NCBI RefSeq assembly: GCF_007992835.1
Contig: NZ_BKBA01000002.1
Coordinates: 62,001-126,000 of the forward strand
DNA: 64,000 bases
DNA from: Knoellia locipacati
Lineage (GTDB): Bacteria > Actinomycetota > Actinomycetes > Actinomycetales > Dermatophilaceae
Direction of reading: 5' to 3'
Below the pieces are notes generated by a model, which did not search any database, was not told where the DNA came from, and was given only the letters and a program-made list of their open reading frames with translations. The position numbers were made by a program, and so were the translations under genes. Positions 26,269 through 34,877 of the stretch are shown here, one piece after another; position 1 is the first letter of the stretch; each line of letters opens with the position of its first letter.

Positions 26269-28488
26269 TCATCCTCGTTCCAGGTATGCCGCCTGCTCGG
26301 CGTCGACGCGCGCAGAGACGAGCGCGGCGAGCCGGGGGTGGGCGGAGAGGTCGGGGTCGTCGGTGACGACGCCGTGGGCGTCCTCGCGTGCCGCCTCGAT
26401 GAGGTCCTCGTCCTCGAGGACGTGGAGGAACTGCAGCTGGCTGCGGACGCCGTGCTGCGACGAGCCGAGGATGTCGCCCTCACGCCGCTGGCGCAGGTCG
26501 ATGCGCGAGAGCTCGAAGCCGTCGGTGGTCGCGGACACCGCGTCGAGCCGCTCGTGGGGCGTGTCGGGGGCGCCGGCGTGGACGAGCAGGCAGAGCCCGG
26601 GCAGGCCCCCTCGACCGACCCGTCCACGCAGCTGGTGCAGCTGGGAGACACCGAAGCGGTCGGCGTCCATGACGACCATGACGCTGGCGTTGGGGACGTC
26701 GACACCGACTTCGATCACCGTCGTCGAGACGAGGACGTCGATGTCGCCCGCCGCGAACTCGCGCATCACGGCGTCCTTGTCCTCGGCGGCGAGGCGGCCG
26801 TGGAGGATCTCGATGCGCAGCCCGGCGAGGGCGGGGTTGGCGACGAGGTCGGCGTGGACGCGGTGAACCGACGCGAGCGGGCGCGGCGGCGCCCCGGCCC
26901 CGTCGTCGCCCTCGTCGGGGCCACCGTCGTCGCCGTCGTCACCCCCGTCCACCCCGTTGCTCGGGTCGGCGTCGAAGATCTCGGTGTCGTCGTCGGGCTC
27001 GTCGTCGTCGCCGATGCGGGGGCACACGACATAGGCCTGGCGGCCCTGGGCCACCTCCTCGGCGACGCGCACCCACGTGCGCTGCAGCCACCCCGGCTTG
27101 CCCTCGGGGACGACGTGCGTGGTGATCGGCGCACGTCCCGCGGGGAGCTCGCTCAGCGTCGAGGTCTCCATGTCGCCGAACACCGTCATCGCGACGGTGC
27201 GCGGGATCGGGGTCGCCGTCATGACGAGCACGTGAGGGGGCTGGGCGGCCTTGCCGCGCAGGGCGTCGCGCTGCTCGACGCCGAAGCGGTGCTGCTCGTC
27301 GACGACCACGAGGGCGAGGTCCTGGAAGCTCACGTGCTCCTGGATGAGGGCGTGGGTCCCGATGACGATGCCGGCGTCTCCGCTGGCGATGTCGAGCATC
27401 GCCCTGCGACGGGAGGCCGTCGGCATGCTGCCCGTGAGCAGCGTGACCCTCGTGCCGATGTCGCTCCCGCCGAGCATGCCGCCCTCGGCCAGGTCGCCGA
27501 GCATCGCGGTGATGGAGCGGTGGTGCTGGGCCGCGAGGACCTCGGTCGGGGCGAGCAGCGCCGCCTGACCTCCGGCGTCGACCGCCGCGAGCATTGCCCG
27601 GAGTGCGACGACGGTCTTGCCGGAGCCGACCTCTCCCTGGAGGAGCCGGTGCATGGGCACGTCGCGCGCCATCTCGGCCGCGAGGGTCTCGCCGATCTCG
27701 CGCTGGCCGTCGGTGAGGGTGAACGGCAGGCGGGCGTCGAAAGCGTCGAGCAGTCCTCCCGGGCGCGGCACGCGGGCCTTGGTCGACTCCTGCGCCTGGC
27801 GGGCCCGCCGCTGGGCGAGCGCGACCTGGAGGACGAAGGCCTCCTCGTAGGACATCCGCCGGCGGGCCGCGTCGACCTCGCTCGTCGAGGCCGGCGTGTG
27901 GATCCCCCGCAGGGCGGCGGTGCGGTCCATGAGGTCGCGCCGGTCGAGGATCGGCTCCGGGATCGCCTCGGGGGTCTCGTCGAGGAGGTCGAGGACCATC
28001 CGCACGCACTCGGTGACCGTCCACGTGTGGAGGTTGCCGACGGCGCGGTAGATCGGGATGAGGTCGCGGCGCTCGCCGCGGTCGAAGTCGCTGAGCAGCG
28101 AGTAGCCCGGGTGGGCGAGCTGGAGCCGGTTGTTGAACGACGACACCTTGCCGGCGAACAGGGCGCGCGTGCCGGGCAGGAGCTTGCCCTCGTGGCCGTG
28201 CGCCGAGAAGAAGGTGATCTCGAGGTCCTTGCTGCCGTCGGTGATGACGGCCTGGAGCATCCGGCCACGCCGGGCCTTCATCGTGCGCGTGGTCGCGGAC
28301 TTCACCTCGGCGACGGCGACGATGTAGGAGCCGATCCTCGCCGCGGCGAGGTTGCTCTCGGGTGACTGGTAGCGCCGCGGCCAGTAGCCCAGGAGGTCGC
28401 CGACGGTGGTGATGCCCCGGGCCGTCCTGAACTTCGTGGCCTCGCGCTTGCCGAGGACCTTGGAGAGCGGGGTGGACTCCGAGTACAC
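26269..28488 (-). CDS. recG: ATP-dependent DNA helicase RecG
   Basis: A 739-residue RecG, which rewinds and reverses stalled replication forks and processes recombination junctions. The N-terminal wedge/OB domain includes VGDLLGYWPRRY. Walker A is LQGEVGSGKTVVALRAML (about residue 300), the DExx box is VVDEQHRFGVEQRD, and TATPIPRT, SVIEVGVDVPNAS-type and QLRGRVGRG motifs complete superfamily II. An acidic Asp/Gly-rich insert (about residues 510-560, PDDDTEIFDADP onward) is an actinobacterial feature. The GTG at 28488 is 4 bp after the fakA-like stop, so they share a transcript. Confidence 0.96.
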   Translation of the reverse strand: MYSESTPLSKVLGKREATKFRTARGITTVGDLLGYWPRRYQSPESNLAAARIGSYIVAVAEVKSATTRTMKARRGRMLQAVITDGSKDLEITFFSAHGHEGKLLPGTRALFAGKVSSFNNRLQLAHPGYSLLSDFDRGERRDLIPIYRAVGNLHTWTVTECVRMVLDLLDETPEAIPEPILDRRDLMDRTAALRGIHTPASTSEVDAARRRMSYEEAFVLQVALAQRRARQAQESTKARVPRPGGLLDAFDARLPFTLTDGQREIGETLAAEMARDVPMHRLLQGEVGSGKTVVALRAMLAAVDAGGQAALLAPTEVLAAQHHRSITAMLGDLAEGGMLGGSDIGTRVTLLTGSMPTASRRRAMLDIASGDAGIVIGTHALIQEHVSFQDLALVVVDEQHRFGVEQRDALRGKAAQPPHVLVMTATPIPRTVAMTVFGDMETSTLSELPAGRAPITTHVVPEGKPGWLQRTWVRVAEEVAQGRQAYVVCPRIGDDDEPDDDTEIFDADPSNGVDGGDDGDDGGPDEGDDGAGAPPRPLASVHRVHADLVANPALAGLRIEILHGRLAAEDKDAVMREFAAGDIDVLVSTTVIEVGVDVPNASVMVVMDADRFGVSQLHQLRGRVGRGGLPGLCLLVHAGAPDTPHERLDAVSATTDGFELSRIDLRQRREGDILGSSQHGVRSQLQFLHVLEDEDLIEAAREDAHGVVTDDPDLSAHPRLAALVSARVDAEQAAYLERG

Positions 28489-28492
28489 CGGG

Positions 28493-30199
28493 CTACTCCA
28501 CCCCCAGGAGCAGGGGGTAGACCTGCTGGCCGCCGTCGAGACGCACGACCTCGACCTCGGCGTGGTCCTTGGCAAGGTGGTCGGCGACCGCGTCGACGAG
28601 GGCCTCGTCGGCGTCGACGCCCGAGACGAGGGTCACGAGCTCGCCGCCACCGGAGAGGAGTCGGTCGAGCACCTCGTTGGCCGTGGCGGCCAGGTCGTCG
28701 CCGATGAGGGCGACGTCGCCGCTGACGATGCCGAGGACGTCGCCGACCGAGACCGGTCCGGCCCAGGTGAGCACCTCCCGCGAGGCGATCGAGACGGCGC
28801 CGTGGCGGGTCGAGACGGCGGCACCGGTCATGGCGATGGCGTTCTCGCGCAGCCCGCGGTCGAAGTCGACGACGGCGAGGGCGGCCAGGCCCTGCACCGC
28901 CGTGCGTGCGGGGACGATCGCCGTGACGAGCCCGTCTTCGTCGGCTGCCCGGCACGCGACCTCGGCCGCCATGAGGGTGTCCTTGTCGTTGGGCAGGACG
29001 ACGACCGACGCCGCGCCCGTGGCGCGGATGGCCTCGAGCAGCTGTCCTGCGGAGGCCCGCGCACCCGGGGCGCTCGTCACGACGAACGCGCCGGCGTCCT
29101 CGAGGATCGCCGCCATGCCCGGGCCGGCGGCACAGGCGACGACAGCGAACCTCTGCGGCTCGCGGGCCGCCACCTGGGTGGCGAAGTGCGTGACCTTGAT
29201 CCGGTGCGGGCGCCCGGCGGCGAGGCCCGCCTCGATGGCGGCACCGACGTCGTCGACGTGGACGTGGACGTTCCAGAGCTCGGGACCGCCGACGACGAGC
29301 AGCGAGTCACCGAGCCCGTCGAGTGCGGTGGTGAGCTGACCGACCCGCTCGGCGTCGCTGTCCTCGAGGAGGTACATGACCTCGAACGCCGGGCCGTCGA
29401 TGCCGACGGGCAGGGTGTCCATCGGGTCGTCACCCTCGGGGCGCTGCCGGGTGGTCGTGGAGGACTCGCTGCCGGGGGTCGGGTCGGAGTGCCACGACGA
29501 GCGGGGCAGCAGCAGGTCCTCGGTCGCCTGCTGGAGCGAGCCGGACTCGTCGGTCCACGAGCCGGTGAGGGCGCGGTGCAGCGCCTCGACCATGAGCAGG
29601 CACCCGGCGCCCCCGGCGTCGACGACCCCGGCCTGTGCGAGGGTCGGGAGCTGCTCGGGCGTGCGCGCCAGCGCCTCCTCGGCCGCCGCCACACCGGCCG
29701 CGGCCACCTCGACCGCATCGCCACCACCGTCGGCGGCCTCGCGGGCGGCCGCGGCCAGGGCGTCGGCCACGCTGAGGATCGTCCCCTCCTGCGGGTGGGC
29801 CACGCTGGCCCGGGCGAGCTCGGCGCCACGGGTCACGGCGCGTGCCAACGCCGGACCGTCGACCTCGTCGAGCTCCTCCTCGACGATGACGGCGCTGATG
29901 CCCGCGACGACCTGGCTGACGATGACGCCGGAGTTGCCCCGGGCCGACATGAGCAGGGCGCGCGAGAGCGTCCGCGCCTCGTCCACGAGCGAGGCCGAGC
30001 CGAGGATCCCCCGGTTCGCGTGCTCGCGACGCACCTCGCCCATCGCGGCGTCCATGGTGAGGTAGAGATTGGTGCCGGTGTCGCCGTCCGGGACGGGGAA
30101 GACGTTGAGGTCGTCGATCTCGGTGCGCCTCGCCGCGAACGCGGCGCGGGTCAGCGCACCCCAGAGACGGGCGGCGTCGGCATCGAGAACGGCTGGCAC
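28493..30199 (-). CDS. DAK2-domain kinase, FakA/YloV-like
   Basis: A 568-residue protein with an N-terminal DAK2 domain (DDLNVFPVPDGDTGTNLYLT, about residues 29-48; LMSARGNSGVIVSQ) for ATP-Mg binding, and a C-terminal DegV-related region with VLPNDKDTLMAAE. In Firmicutes FakA phosphorylates fatty acids held by FakB, so acyl-phosphate enters phospholipid synthesis. In actinobacteria this gene regularly precedes recG and follows rpmB, as here, but its substrate is not proven. A GTG start at 30199 lies 6 nt after a TAGCCT -10 box. The stop is TAG. Confidence 0.87.
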   Translation of the reverse strand: MPAVLDADAARLWGALTRAAFAARRTEIDDLNVFPVPDGDTGTNLYLTMDAAMGEVRREHANRGILGSASLVDEARTLSRALLMSARGNSGVIVSQVVAGISAVIVEEELDEVDGPALARAVTRGAELARASVAHPQEGTILSVADALAAAAREAADGGGDAVEVAAAGVAAAEEALARTPEQLPTLAQAGVVDAGGAGCLLMVEALHRALTGSWTDESGSLQQATEDLLLPRSSWHSDPTPGSESSTTTRQRPEGDDPMDTLPVGIDGPAFEVMYLLEDSDAERVGQLTTALDGLGDSLLVVGGPELWNVHVHVDDVGAAIEAGLAAGRPHRIKVTHFATQVAAREPQRFAVVACAAGPGMAAILEDAGAFVVTSAPGARASAGQLLEAIRATGAASVVVLPNDKDTLMAAEVACRAADEDGLVTAIVPARTAVQGLAALAVVDFDRGLRENAIAMTGAAVSTRHGAVSIASREVLTWAGPVSVGDVLGIVSGDVALIGDDLAATANEVLDRLLSGGGELVTLVSGVDADEALVDAVADHLAKDHAEVEVVRLDGGQQVYPLLLGVE

Positions 30200-30205
30200 G
30201 GTGGC

Positions 30206-30211
30206 AGGCTA
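30206..30211 (-). promoter_or_regulatory. -10 box TAGCCT of the fakA-recG-rsmD transcript
   Basis: TAGCCT on the minus strand, 6 nt before the GTG at 30199. Leaderless layout; it probably drives fakA-like, recG and rsmD together because those genes are separated by 4 bp each. Confidence 0.5.
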
Positions 30212-30370
30212 TCGGGCGGCTCCGGCCCGTTTTGGAGCCACACCCGAACTCGGCTACTCTTGAGCGGTTCCGCGTGAGCCCCATCCGGGGCGGGCACCGG
30301 AATCCACTGACCTGAGACGGCTGGCCATCCAGTCGGTCTCGTTTGACACCTGACTTCAAGGAGATCCACC

Positions 30371-30565
30371 GTGGCTGCCAACTGCGATGTCTGCGGCAAG
30401 GGACCCGGCTTCGGCCACAGCATCTCGCACTCGCACCGCCGCACCAAGCGTCGCTGGAACCCGAACATCCAGCGCGTGAAGGCTCTCGTCGGCGACAAGG
30501 GTGTGACGCCGAAGCGTCTCAACGTCTGCACGTCCTGCCTCAAGGCGGGCAAGGTCAAGCGCTGA
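30371..30565 (+). CDS. rpmB: 50S ribosomal protein L28
   Basis: The 64-residue L28. NCDVCGKGPGFGHSISHSHR is the conserved N-terminus and the second Cys pair is CTSC, so this is the zinc-binding form. Unlike most plus-strand genes here it has a strong ribosome-binding site, AAGGAG, 8 nt before a GTG start, and a leader of about 100 nt. It diverges from the fakA-like gene and ends at a perfect terminator hairpin. Confidence 0.98.
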   Translation: MAANCDVCGKGPGFGHSISHSHRRTKRRWNPNIQRVKALVGDKGVTPKRLNVCTSCLKAGKVKR

Positions 30566-30581
30566 CCCCCTAGCCGTACCC

Positions 30582-30618
30582 GAGAGGGCGCCGTCCGGTC
30601 TCCGGACGGCGCCCTCTC
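30582..30618 (+). terminator. Terminator of rpmB, perfect 17-bp stem
   Basis: GAGAGGGCGCCGTCCGG (30582-30598) pairs without mismatch with 30602-30618 around a 3-nt TCT loop. It lies 17 bp after the rpmB stop. No T-tract. Confidence 0.8.
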
Positions 30619-30624
30619 GCATCC

Positions 30625-30688
30625 CCGACTTCTTGCCCTGCTGGGACGGCGAGCGCCAGCGAGCGGTCCCAGCAGGGCAAGAAGTCGG
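30625..30688. terminator. 23-bp perfect hairpin between convergent rpmB and thiL
   Basis: The arms 30625-30647 and 30666-30688 are perfectly complementary over 23 bp, core TTCTTGCCCTGCTGGGAC, with an 18-nt loop. It follows the rpmB terminator and lies 22 bp from the thiL stop. It probably ends thiL transcripts, though its stem is unusually long. Confidence 0.6.
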
Positions 30689-30709
30689 ACACAAACCTGC
30701 GTATGCCGG

Positions 30710-31741
30710 TCAGCCGGCGAAGTGGTCCCAGCCGGTGACGCTCGGCACCGCTCCCCCGACCGTGAGCCGCGGTCCGGCGGGGCCGGCCTCGACGACCTCG
30801 CCGATGACGGTCCAGGGGGCGGCCAGGTCATCGGGCACCGATCCCGGGGGGAACGTCGCGAGCAGCGAGTGCTCCTCTCCCCCGGACAGGACCTGCCTCC
30901 AGCCCTCGTCGGGAGTCAGTGCCTCCTCGAACGCGTAGAGATATCCCCGTAGTGCCATTTCGTCCAGGGCGAGCTCGACGCCGCTCGCTGTCGCGATGCG
31001 CCCGCCGTCCCGGACAAGGCCGTCGGAGAGGTCGATCATCGACGTCGCGCCGGCGTCTGCGGCCACCGGGCCGGACTCCCACGGCGGGCGTGGCGACCGG
31101 TGGTACCACTGGAGCACCGACATGTTCTTGTCCCGGTCGCTGTGCTGGTCCGGTGGGAGAGACAGGGTCGTCGGGCGGGCACCCGCCTCGTAGAGCGCAA
31201 GCCCGGCGCCGGACCAGCCGAGCGAGCCGGCAACCGCCACGATGTCGCCCGGCCGCGCACCCGACCGGAGCACCGGCGCGCGCCCCTGAAGGTCGCCGAA
31301 CGCCGTAACGGACACGATGACGACGCCCGGCGGGGCTGAGGAGAGGTCACCGCCGACGACGGGGCACCCGGCGTCCTCGGCCGCGTCCGCGATGCCCCGC
31401 GTGAGGTCGAGCACCCAGTCGAGGTCGGTATCGGGGTCTGCGGCGAGGGCGACGAGCAGGCCCGTCGGGACGGCGCCCATCGCCGCGACGTCGCTGACGT
31501 TCTGGGCGACGACCTTGGTCCCGACGTCGTGCCCGCTCGACCAGTCGTCGCGCCAGTCACGGCCGCGCACCATCGAGTCGGTGGTGACGACGACGGACCC
31601 GCTCGTGGCGAGCACGGCGGCGTCGTCACCGGGTGGCACGACGACGCCGGAGCCGGCGTGCGGGCTCTCCCCGAACATCGGGATGATCCGCGCGAGCAGA
31701 TCGGACTCGCTCACCGATCCGATCGTGATGTGCGCGACCAC
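30710..31741 (-). CDS. thiL: Thiamine-monophosphate kinase
   Basis: A 343-residue ThiL that makes thiamine diphosphate from thiamine monophosphate and ATP. The N-terminal GDDAAVL motif (about residue 38) and TTDSMVRGRDW bind nucleotide and metal. VAQNVSDVAAMGA, VVGGDLSSAP and MIDLSDGLVRDGGR are further family motifs. A perfect AGGAGG seven bases before the GTG at 31741 fixes the start. It diverges from a stand-alone RAM-domain gene across a spacer with a 14-bp palindrome. Complete, with no missing motif seen. Confidence 0.95.
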   Translation of the reverse strand: MVAHITIGSVSESDLLARIIPMFGESPHAGSGVVVPPGDDAAVLATSGSVVVTTDSMVRGRDWRDDWSSGHDVGTKVVAQNVSDVAAMGAVPTGLLVALAADPDTDLDWVLDLTRGIADAAEDAGCPVVGGDLSSAPPGVVIVSVTAFGDLQGRAPVLRSGARPGDIVAVAGSLGWSGAGLALYEAGARPTTLSLPPDQHSDRDKNMSVLQWYHRSPRPPWESGPVAADAGATSMIDLSDGLVRDGGRIATASGVELALDEMALRGYLYAFEEALTPDEGWRQVLSGGEEHSLLATFPPGSVPDDLAAPWTVIGEVVEAGPAGPRLTVGGAVPSVTGWDHFAG

Positions 31742-31781
31742 ACTGCCACCTCCTGAGCCACCCGCGACGTGTGAACTCTCG

Positions 31782-31795
31782 GCACGGTACCGTGC
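31782..31795. promoter_or_regulatory. 14-bp perfect palindrome between thiL and the RAM-domain gene
   Basis: GCACGGTACCGTGC is a perfect palindrome in the 135-bp divergent spacer. It contains TACCGT, a possible -10 for the rightward gene, so a bound protein could block that promoter. No known operator is matched. Confidence 0.4.
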
Positions 31796-31876
31796 AGACA
31801 CCGCCGCCCCGGCGACGGTCGACGAAGACCCGACGGAGCGGCTCGCATGCGCTCCACGACAGTGAGGTGACACCCA

Positions 31877-32110
31877 GTGGTCCAGGCCTACATCCTGATT
31901 CAGACCGAGGTCGGTCGCGCGGCCGCCGTGGCCCAGGCGATCGCGGCGATCCCGGGAGTGGCGCTCGCCGAGGACGTCACCGGTCCCTACGACTGCATCG
32001 CGCGCGTCGAGGCCGAGACGGTCGACGAGCTCGGCAAGCTCGTCATCGCCAAGATCCAGGAGGTCGAGGGCATCACCCGCACCCTGACCTGCACGGTGGT
32101 GCACGTCTGA
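31877..32110 (+). CDS. Stand-alone Lrp/AsnC-type RAM domain protein
   Basis: A 77-residue protein consisting only of the RAM (regulation of amino acid metabolism) ligand-binding domain of Lrp/AsnC regulators, with no DNA-binding helix-turn-helix. The pattern AYILIQTEVGRAAAVAQAIAA ... VTGPYDCIARVEAETVDEL ... RTLTCTVVHV covers the beta-alpha-beta-beta-alpha-beta fold. Such proteins form decamers and may sense amino acids or associate with full-length regulators. The GTG at 31877 follows GAGGTGA, a fair ribosome-binding site. The DUF3515 lipoprotein gene starts 2 bp after its stop, so they form an operon. Confidence 0.88.
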   Translation: MVQAYILIQTEVGRAAAVAQAIAAIPGVALAEDVTGPYDCIARVEAETVDELGKLVIAKIQEVEGITRTLTCTVVHV

Positions 32111-32112
32111 CC

Positions 32113-32568
32113 GTGCCTCCACGGAAGCGTTCGACGACGGCGGTGGCGCTCGGCGCCACCGCCGTCGTCCTTGTGTCCGGCTGCTCGTCCGCCGTCGAGA
32201 TCGCGCCCACTCCCCTGGCCGGCGGTGAGGTATGCCGTGCGGTCGCCTCCGCGTGGCCCGCCGACGTCGGCGACCACGCACGACGTGAGGTGTCCGACCC
32301 GAGCGCCGGTGCGGCATACGGTGATCCGGCGATCATCGCGAGGTGCGGTGCCCCGGCTCTCGGACCGACGACCGACGACTGCATCGAGGTCGACGGGCTC
32401 GGCTGGGTCGCCCAGCCGCTGAGCGACGGCACCCGGTTCACGACGTTCGGGCGCGACCCGGCCATCGAGGTCCTCATTCCTAGGGACTACGCGCCGGAGC
32501 CGCTGCTGCTCCCGGCGTTCAGCAGGGCCGCACGGGCCCTGCCCACGAACTCCCTCGCCTGCCGCTGA
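32113..32568 (+). CDS. DUF3515 lipoprotein
   Basis: A 151-residue DUF3515 protein, an actinobacteria-specific family of unknown function. A basic start (PPRKR), a hydrophobic stretch and the lipobox LVSGC (Cys about residue 25) show export and lipid anchoring. The mature part has conserved Cys residues (VCRAVASAWP, ARCGAPAL, DDCIEVDG) that could form disulfides outside the cell. The GTG at 32113 is 2 bp after the RAM-domain stop. It ends 9 bp before the convergent ddl stop. The ddl-DUF3515-thiL neighbourhood is conserved in actinobacteria and hints at an envelope role. Confidence 0.87.
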   Translation: MPPRKRSTTAVALGATAVVLVSGCSSAVEIAPTPLAGGEVCRAVASAWPADVGDHARREVSDPSAGAAYGDPAIIARCGAPALGPTTDDCIEVDGLGWVAQPLSDGTRFTTFGRDPAIEVLIPRDYAPEPLLLPAFSRAARALPTNSLACR

Positions 32569-32577
32569 GGTCCTTGG

Positions 32578-33723
32578 TCAGCGCAGGCCGACGCGGCGCT
32601 CCATCGCGAGCGAGATGAGCTCGTCGATGAGCTGCGGGTAGGTCAGACCCGCCGCAGCCCACATGCGCGGGTACATCGAGCTCGGCGTGAAGCCGGGCAT
32701 CGTGTTGATCTCGTTGATGAGGAGCTCGCCACCCTCGGTGAGGAAGAAGTCGCACCGGGCCAGTCCCTCGCAGCCCGCCGCCTCGAAGGCGGTGAGCGCC
32801 ATCGCGGCCACCTGCTCGGCGACGTCGGGGGCGACGTCGGCCGGGGACTCGAGCCGGATGTCGTCGTCGGCGAGGTACTTCGCCTCGAAGTCGTAGAAGG
32901 CGTGCCCCTTGACGACGATGCACTCGCCGAGCGGGCTCGTCCGCGGGGCGTCGGTGCCGTGGCCGTCGAGGACGCCGCACTCGATCTCGCGTCCGACGAC
33001 GCCCTGCTCGACGACGACCTTGGGGTCGTGCTCACGCGCCGCCTCGACGGCTGCGCGCAGGTCCTCGGCGGAGTCGACCTTGGTGATGCCCATGCTCGAG
33101 CCGGCCCGGGCGGGCTTGACGAAGACGGGGTAGTCCAGCGCCCCGACCGCGTCGAGGGCGGCCTCGGGGTCGCGGCGCCACTGGCGGTCGGTGATGACGA
33201 CGTAGGGGCCGACGGGCAGCCCGGCCGCCTGGAAGACGACCTTCATCATGTGCTTGTCCATCATCACGGCCGACGCCGTGACCCCGGAGCCGACGTAGCG
33301 CACGTCGGCGAGGTCGAGCAGGCCCTGGATGGTGCCGTCCTCGCCGAACGGGCCGTGGAGCAGCGGGAAGACGACGTCGACGTCGCTCAGCTCGCGCGGC
33401 GCCGCACCGGGCTCCTGCACGATGAGGTGGCTCGCCGACATGCTCGTGGGGACGAGGACGGCGGGACCGGAGGCGTCGACCTCGGGCACGTGGCCCGGGG
33501 CGAGCCGGAGCGGCTCGGGGTCGTTGGGTGCGAGCACCCAGCTGCCGTCCTTGGCGATGCCGATCGGGATGACCTCGTAGCGCTCCGGGTCCAGCGCCGA
33601 CATCACGCTGGCCGCCGTGGCGCACGACACCGCGTGCTCGGAGGACCGTCCACCGAAGACGAGGGCGACCCTCAGGCGGCGGGGCTCGAGGGCAGGGTCC
33701 GGGGTGCTCAGCTCGGTGTCCAT
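32578..33723 (-). CDS. ddl: D-alanine--D-alanine ligase
   Basis: A 381-residue ATP-grasp ligase that makes D-Ala-D-Ala for peptidoglycan. VALVFGGRSSEHAVSCATA is the family N-terminal signature (about residue 20). Further motifs are FPLLHGPFGEDGTIQGLL, FVKPARAGSSMGITKV, and ARCDFFLTEGGELLINEINTMPGFT with metal-binding Glu and Asn. The ATG at 33723 lies 8 nt after a TAGGGT -10 box, so the transcript is nearly leaderless. It diverges from the trans-sulfuration gene, with about 50 bp between the start codons. Confidence 0.96.
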   Translation of the reverse strand: MDTELSTPDPALEPRRLRVALVFGGRSSEHAVSCATAASVMSALDPERYEVIPIGIAKDGSWVLAPNDPEPLRLAPGHVPEVDASGPAVLVPTSMSASHLIVQEPGAAPRELSDVDVVFPLLHGPFGEDGTIQGLLDLADVRYVGSGVTASAVMMDKHMMKVVFQAAGLPVGPYVVITDRQWRRDPEAALDAVGALDYPVFVKPARAGSSMGITKVDSAEDLRAAVEAAREHDPKVVVEQGVVGREIECGVLDGHGTDAPRTSPLGECIVVKGHAFYDFEAKYLADDDIRLESPADVAPDVAEQVAAMALTAFEAAGCEGLARCDFFLTEGGELLINEINTMPGFTPSSMYPRMWAAAGLTYPQLIDELISLAMERRVGLR

Positions 33724-33731
33724 CGCCAGAG

Positions 33732-33737
33732 ACCCTA
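33732..33737 (-). promoter_or_regulatory. -10 box TAGGGT of ddl
   Basis: TAGGGT on the minus strand, 8 nt before the ddl ATG. It is only 24 bp from the -10 of the divergent gene, so the two promoters must overlap in their -35 regions. Confidence 0.5.
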
Positions 33738-33761
33738 TCCCGGGGAGGGAGGCACCCGGCA

Positions 33762-33767
33762 TACGCT
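33762..33767 (+). promoter_or_regulatory. -10 box TACGCT of the trans-sulfuration gene
   Basis: TACGCT, 7 nt before the GTG at 33775. Its first bases overlap a CGGCATAC octamer. Confidence 0.5.
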
Positions 33768-33774
33768 CGCCCGC

Positions 33775-34860
33775 GTGGAACACGACGACCTCAGCCCCGC
33801 CACCCGCCTCGTCGCCCTCGGCCGGGTGCCGCGCGAGCCGGGCGCGCAGGTGGGGGCGCCGCTCACCCTGACCTCGACCTACCACGCGGACGGTCCGGCG
33901 AGCTATGCCCGCGTCGCGAACCCGACGTGGTCGGCGTTCGAGGAGGCCCTCGGGTCGCTCGAGGGTGGCGACGCGCTCGTGTTCGCCTCGGGCATGGCGG
34001 CTGTCGCCGCGGCCCTCTCGCTCGTCCCCCACGGCGGCCGGGTGGTCGTGCCGTCCGCGGCCTACAACGGCACCCTCGTCACGCTCGCCGACCGCTCCGA
34101 GGCCGGTGAGGTCGTCGTGAGCCAGGTCGAGGTCACCGACACCGACGCCGTCGTCGCGCTCCTCGACGGTGCGGCGATGCTCTGGCTCGAGTCACCGACC
34201 AACCCACTGCTCGACGTCGCCGAGGTCGAGGTGCTCGCCGCCGCGGCCCGCGAGCGCGGCGTCCTCGTCGCCGTCGACAACACCTTTGCCACTCCCCTGC
34301 TCCAGCAGCCGCTCACCCTGGGCGCCGACCTCGTCGTCCACTCGGTGACGAAGTACCTCTCCGGCCACAGCGACCTCCTCCTCGGCGCGGTCGTCACCGG
34401 CACCGACGACGCCGGCCGTGCCCTGCACGAGCGCGTGCGTCGCCACCGCCAGCTCCACGGCGCGATCGCGGGACCGATGGAGACGTGGCTCGCCCTGCGC
34501 GGGCTGCGCACCCTCTCGGTCCGGCTCGAGCGCGCGTCGGCCAACGCAGCCACCCTGGCCGAGCGCCTCACCGGCCACTCGGGGGTGACGCGGGTGCGCT
34601 ACCCCGGGTTCGGCGCCATGGTGGCGATCGAGGTCGGCGGTGACGCCGAGACGGCCGAGCGCGTGTCGGCGGCCACGCGGGTCTGGGTGCACTCGACGAG
34701 CCTCGGCGGCGTCGAGAGCCAGGTCGAGCGGCGCCGTCGCCAGCCCGGCGAGCCCGAGGCCGTGCCCGACGACCTGCTCCGCCTCTCGGTCGGCATCGAG
34801 GACGTCGACGACCTGTGGCGCGACCTGTCCGCAGCGATCGACGCGGCGACCGGCGCCTGA
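33775..34860 (+). CDS. Trans-sulfuration PLP enzyme (cystathionine gamma-synthase/lyase family)
   Basis: A 361-residue fold-type I PLP enzyme of the Cys/Met metabolism family. The start LSPATRLVALGR is typical of the family. TLTSTYHADGPASYARVANPTW, FASGMAAVAAAL and LESPTNPLLDVAEVEVL lead to the PLP-binding Lys in HSVTKYLSGHSDLLLG (about residue 190). The late motif WVHSTSLGGVESQVERR follows. It acts on cystathionine, O-acetyl- or O-succinylhomoserine or a related substrate; which one cannot be told. It is somewhat shorter than the usual 380-400 residues. Divergent from ddl, convergent with gpsA. Confidence 0.88.
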   Translation: MEHDDLSPATRLVALGRVPREPGAQVGAPLTLTSTYHADGPASYARVANPTWSAFEEALGSLEGGDALVFASGMAAVAAALSLVPHGGRVVVPSAAYNGTLVTLADRSEAGEVVVSQVEVTDTDAVVALLDGAAMLWLESPTNPLLDVAEVEVLAAAARERGVLVAVDNTFATPLLQQPLTLGADLVVHSVTKYLSGHSDLLLGAVVTGTDDAGRALHERVRRHRQLHGAIAGPMETWLALRGLRTLSVRLERASANAATLAERLTGHSGVTRVRYPGFGAMVAIEVGGDAETAERVSAATRVWVHSTSLGGVESQVERRRRQPGEPEAVPDDLLRLSVGIEDVDDLWRDLSAAIDAATGA

Positions 34861-34877
34861 GCCGCCGCCGACCCGGG

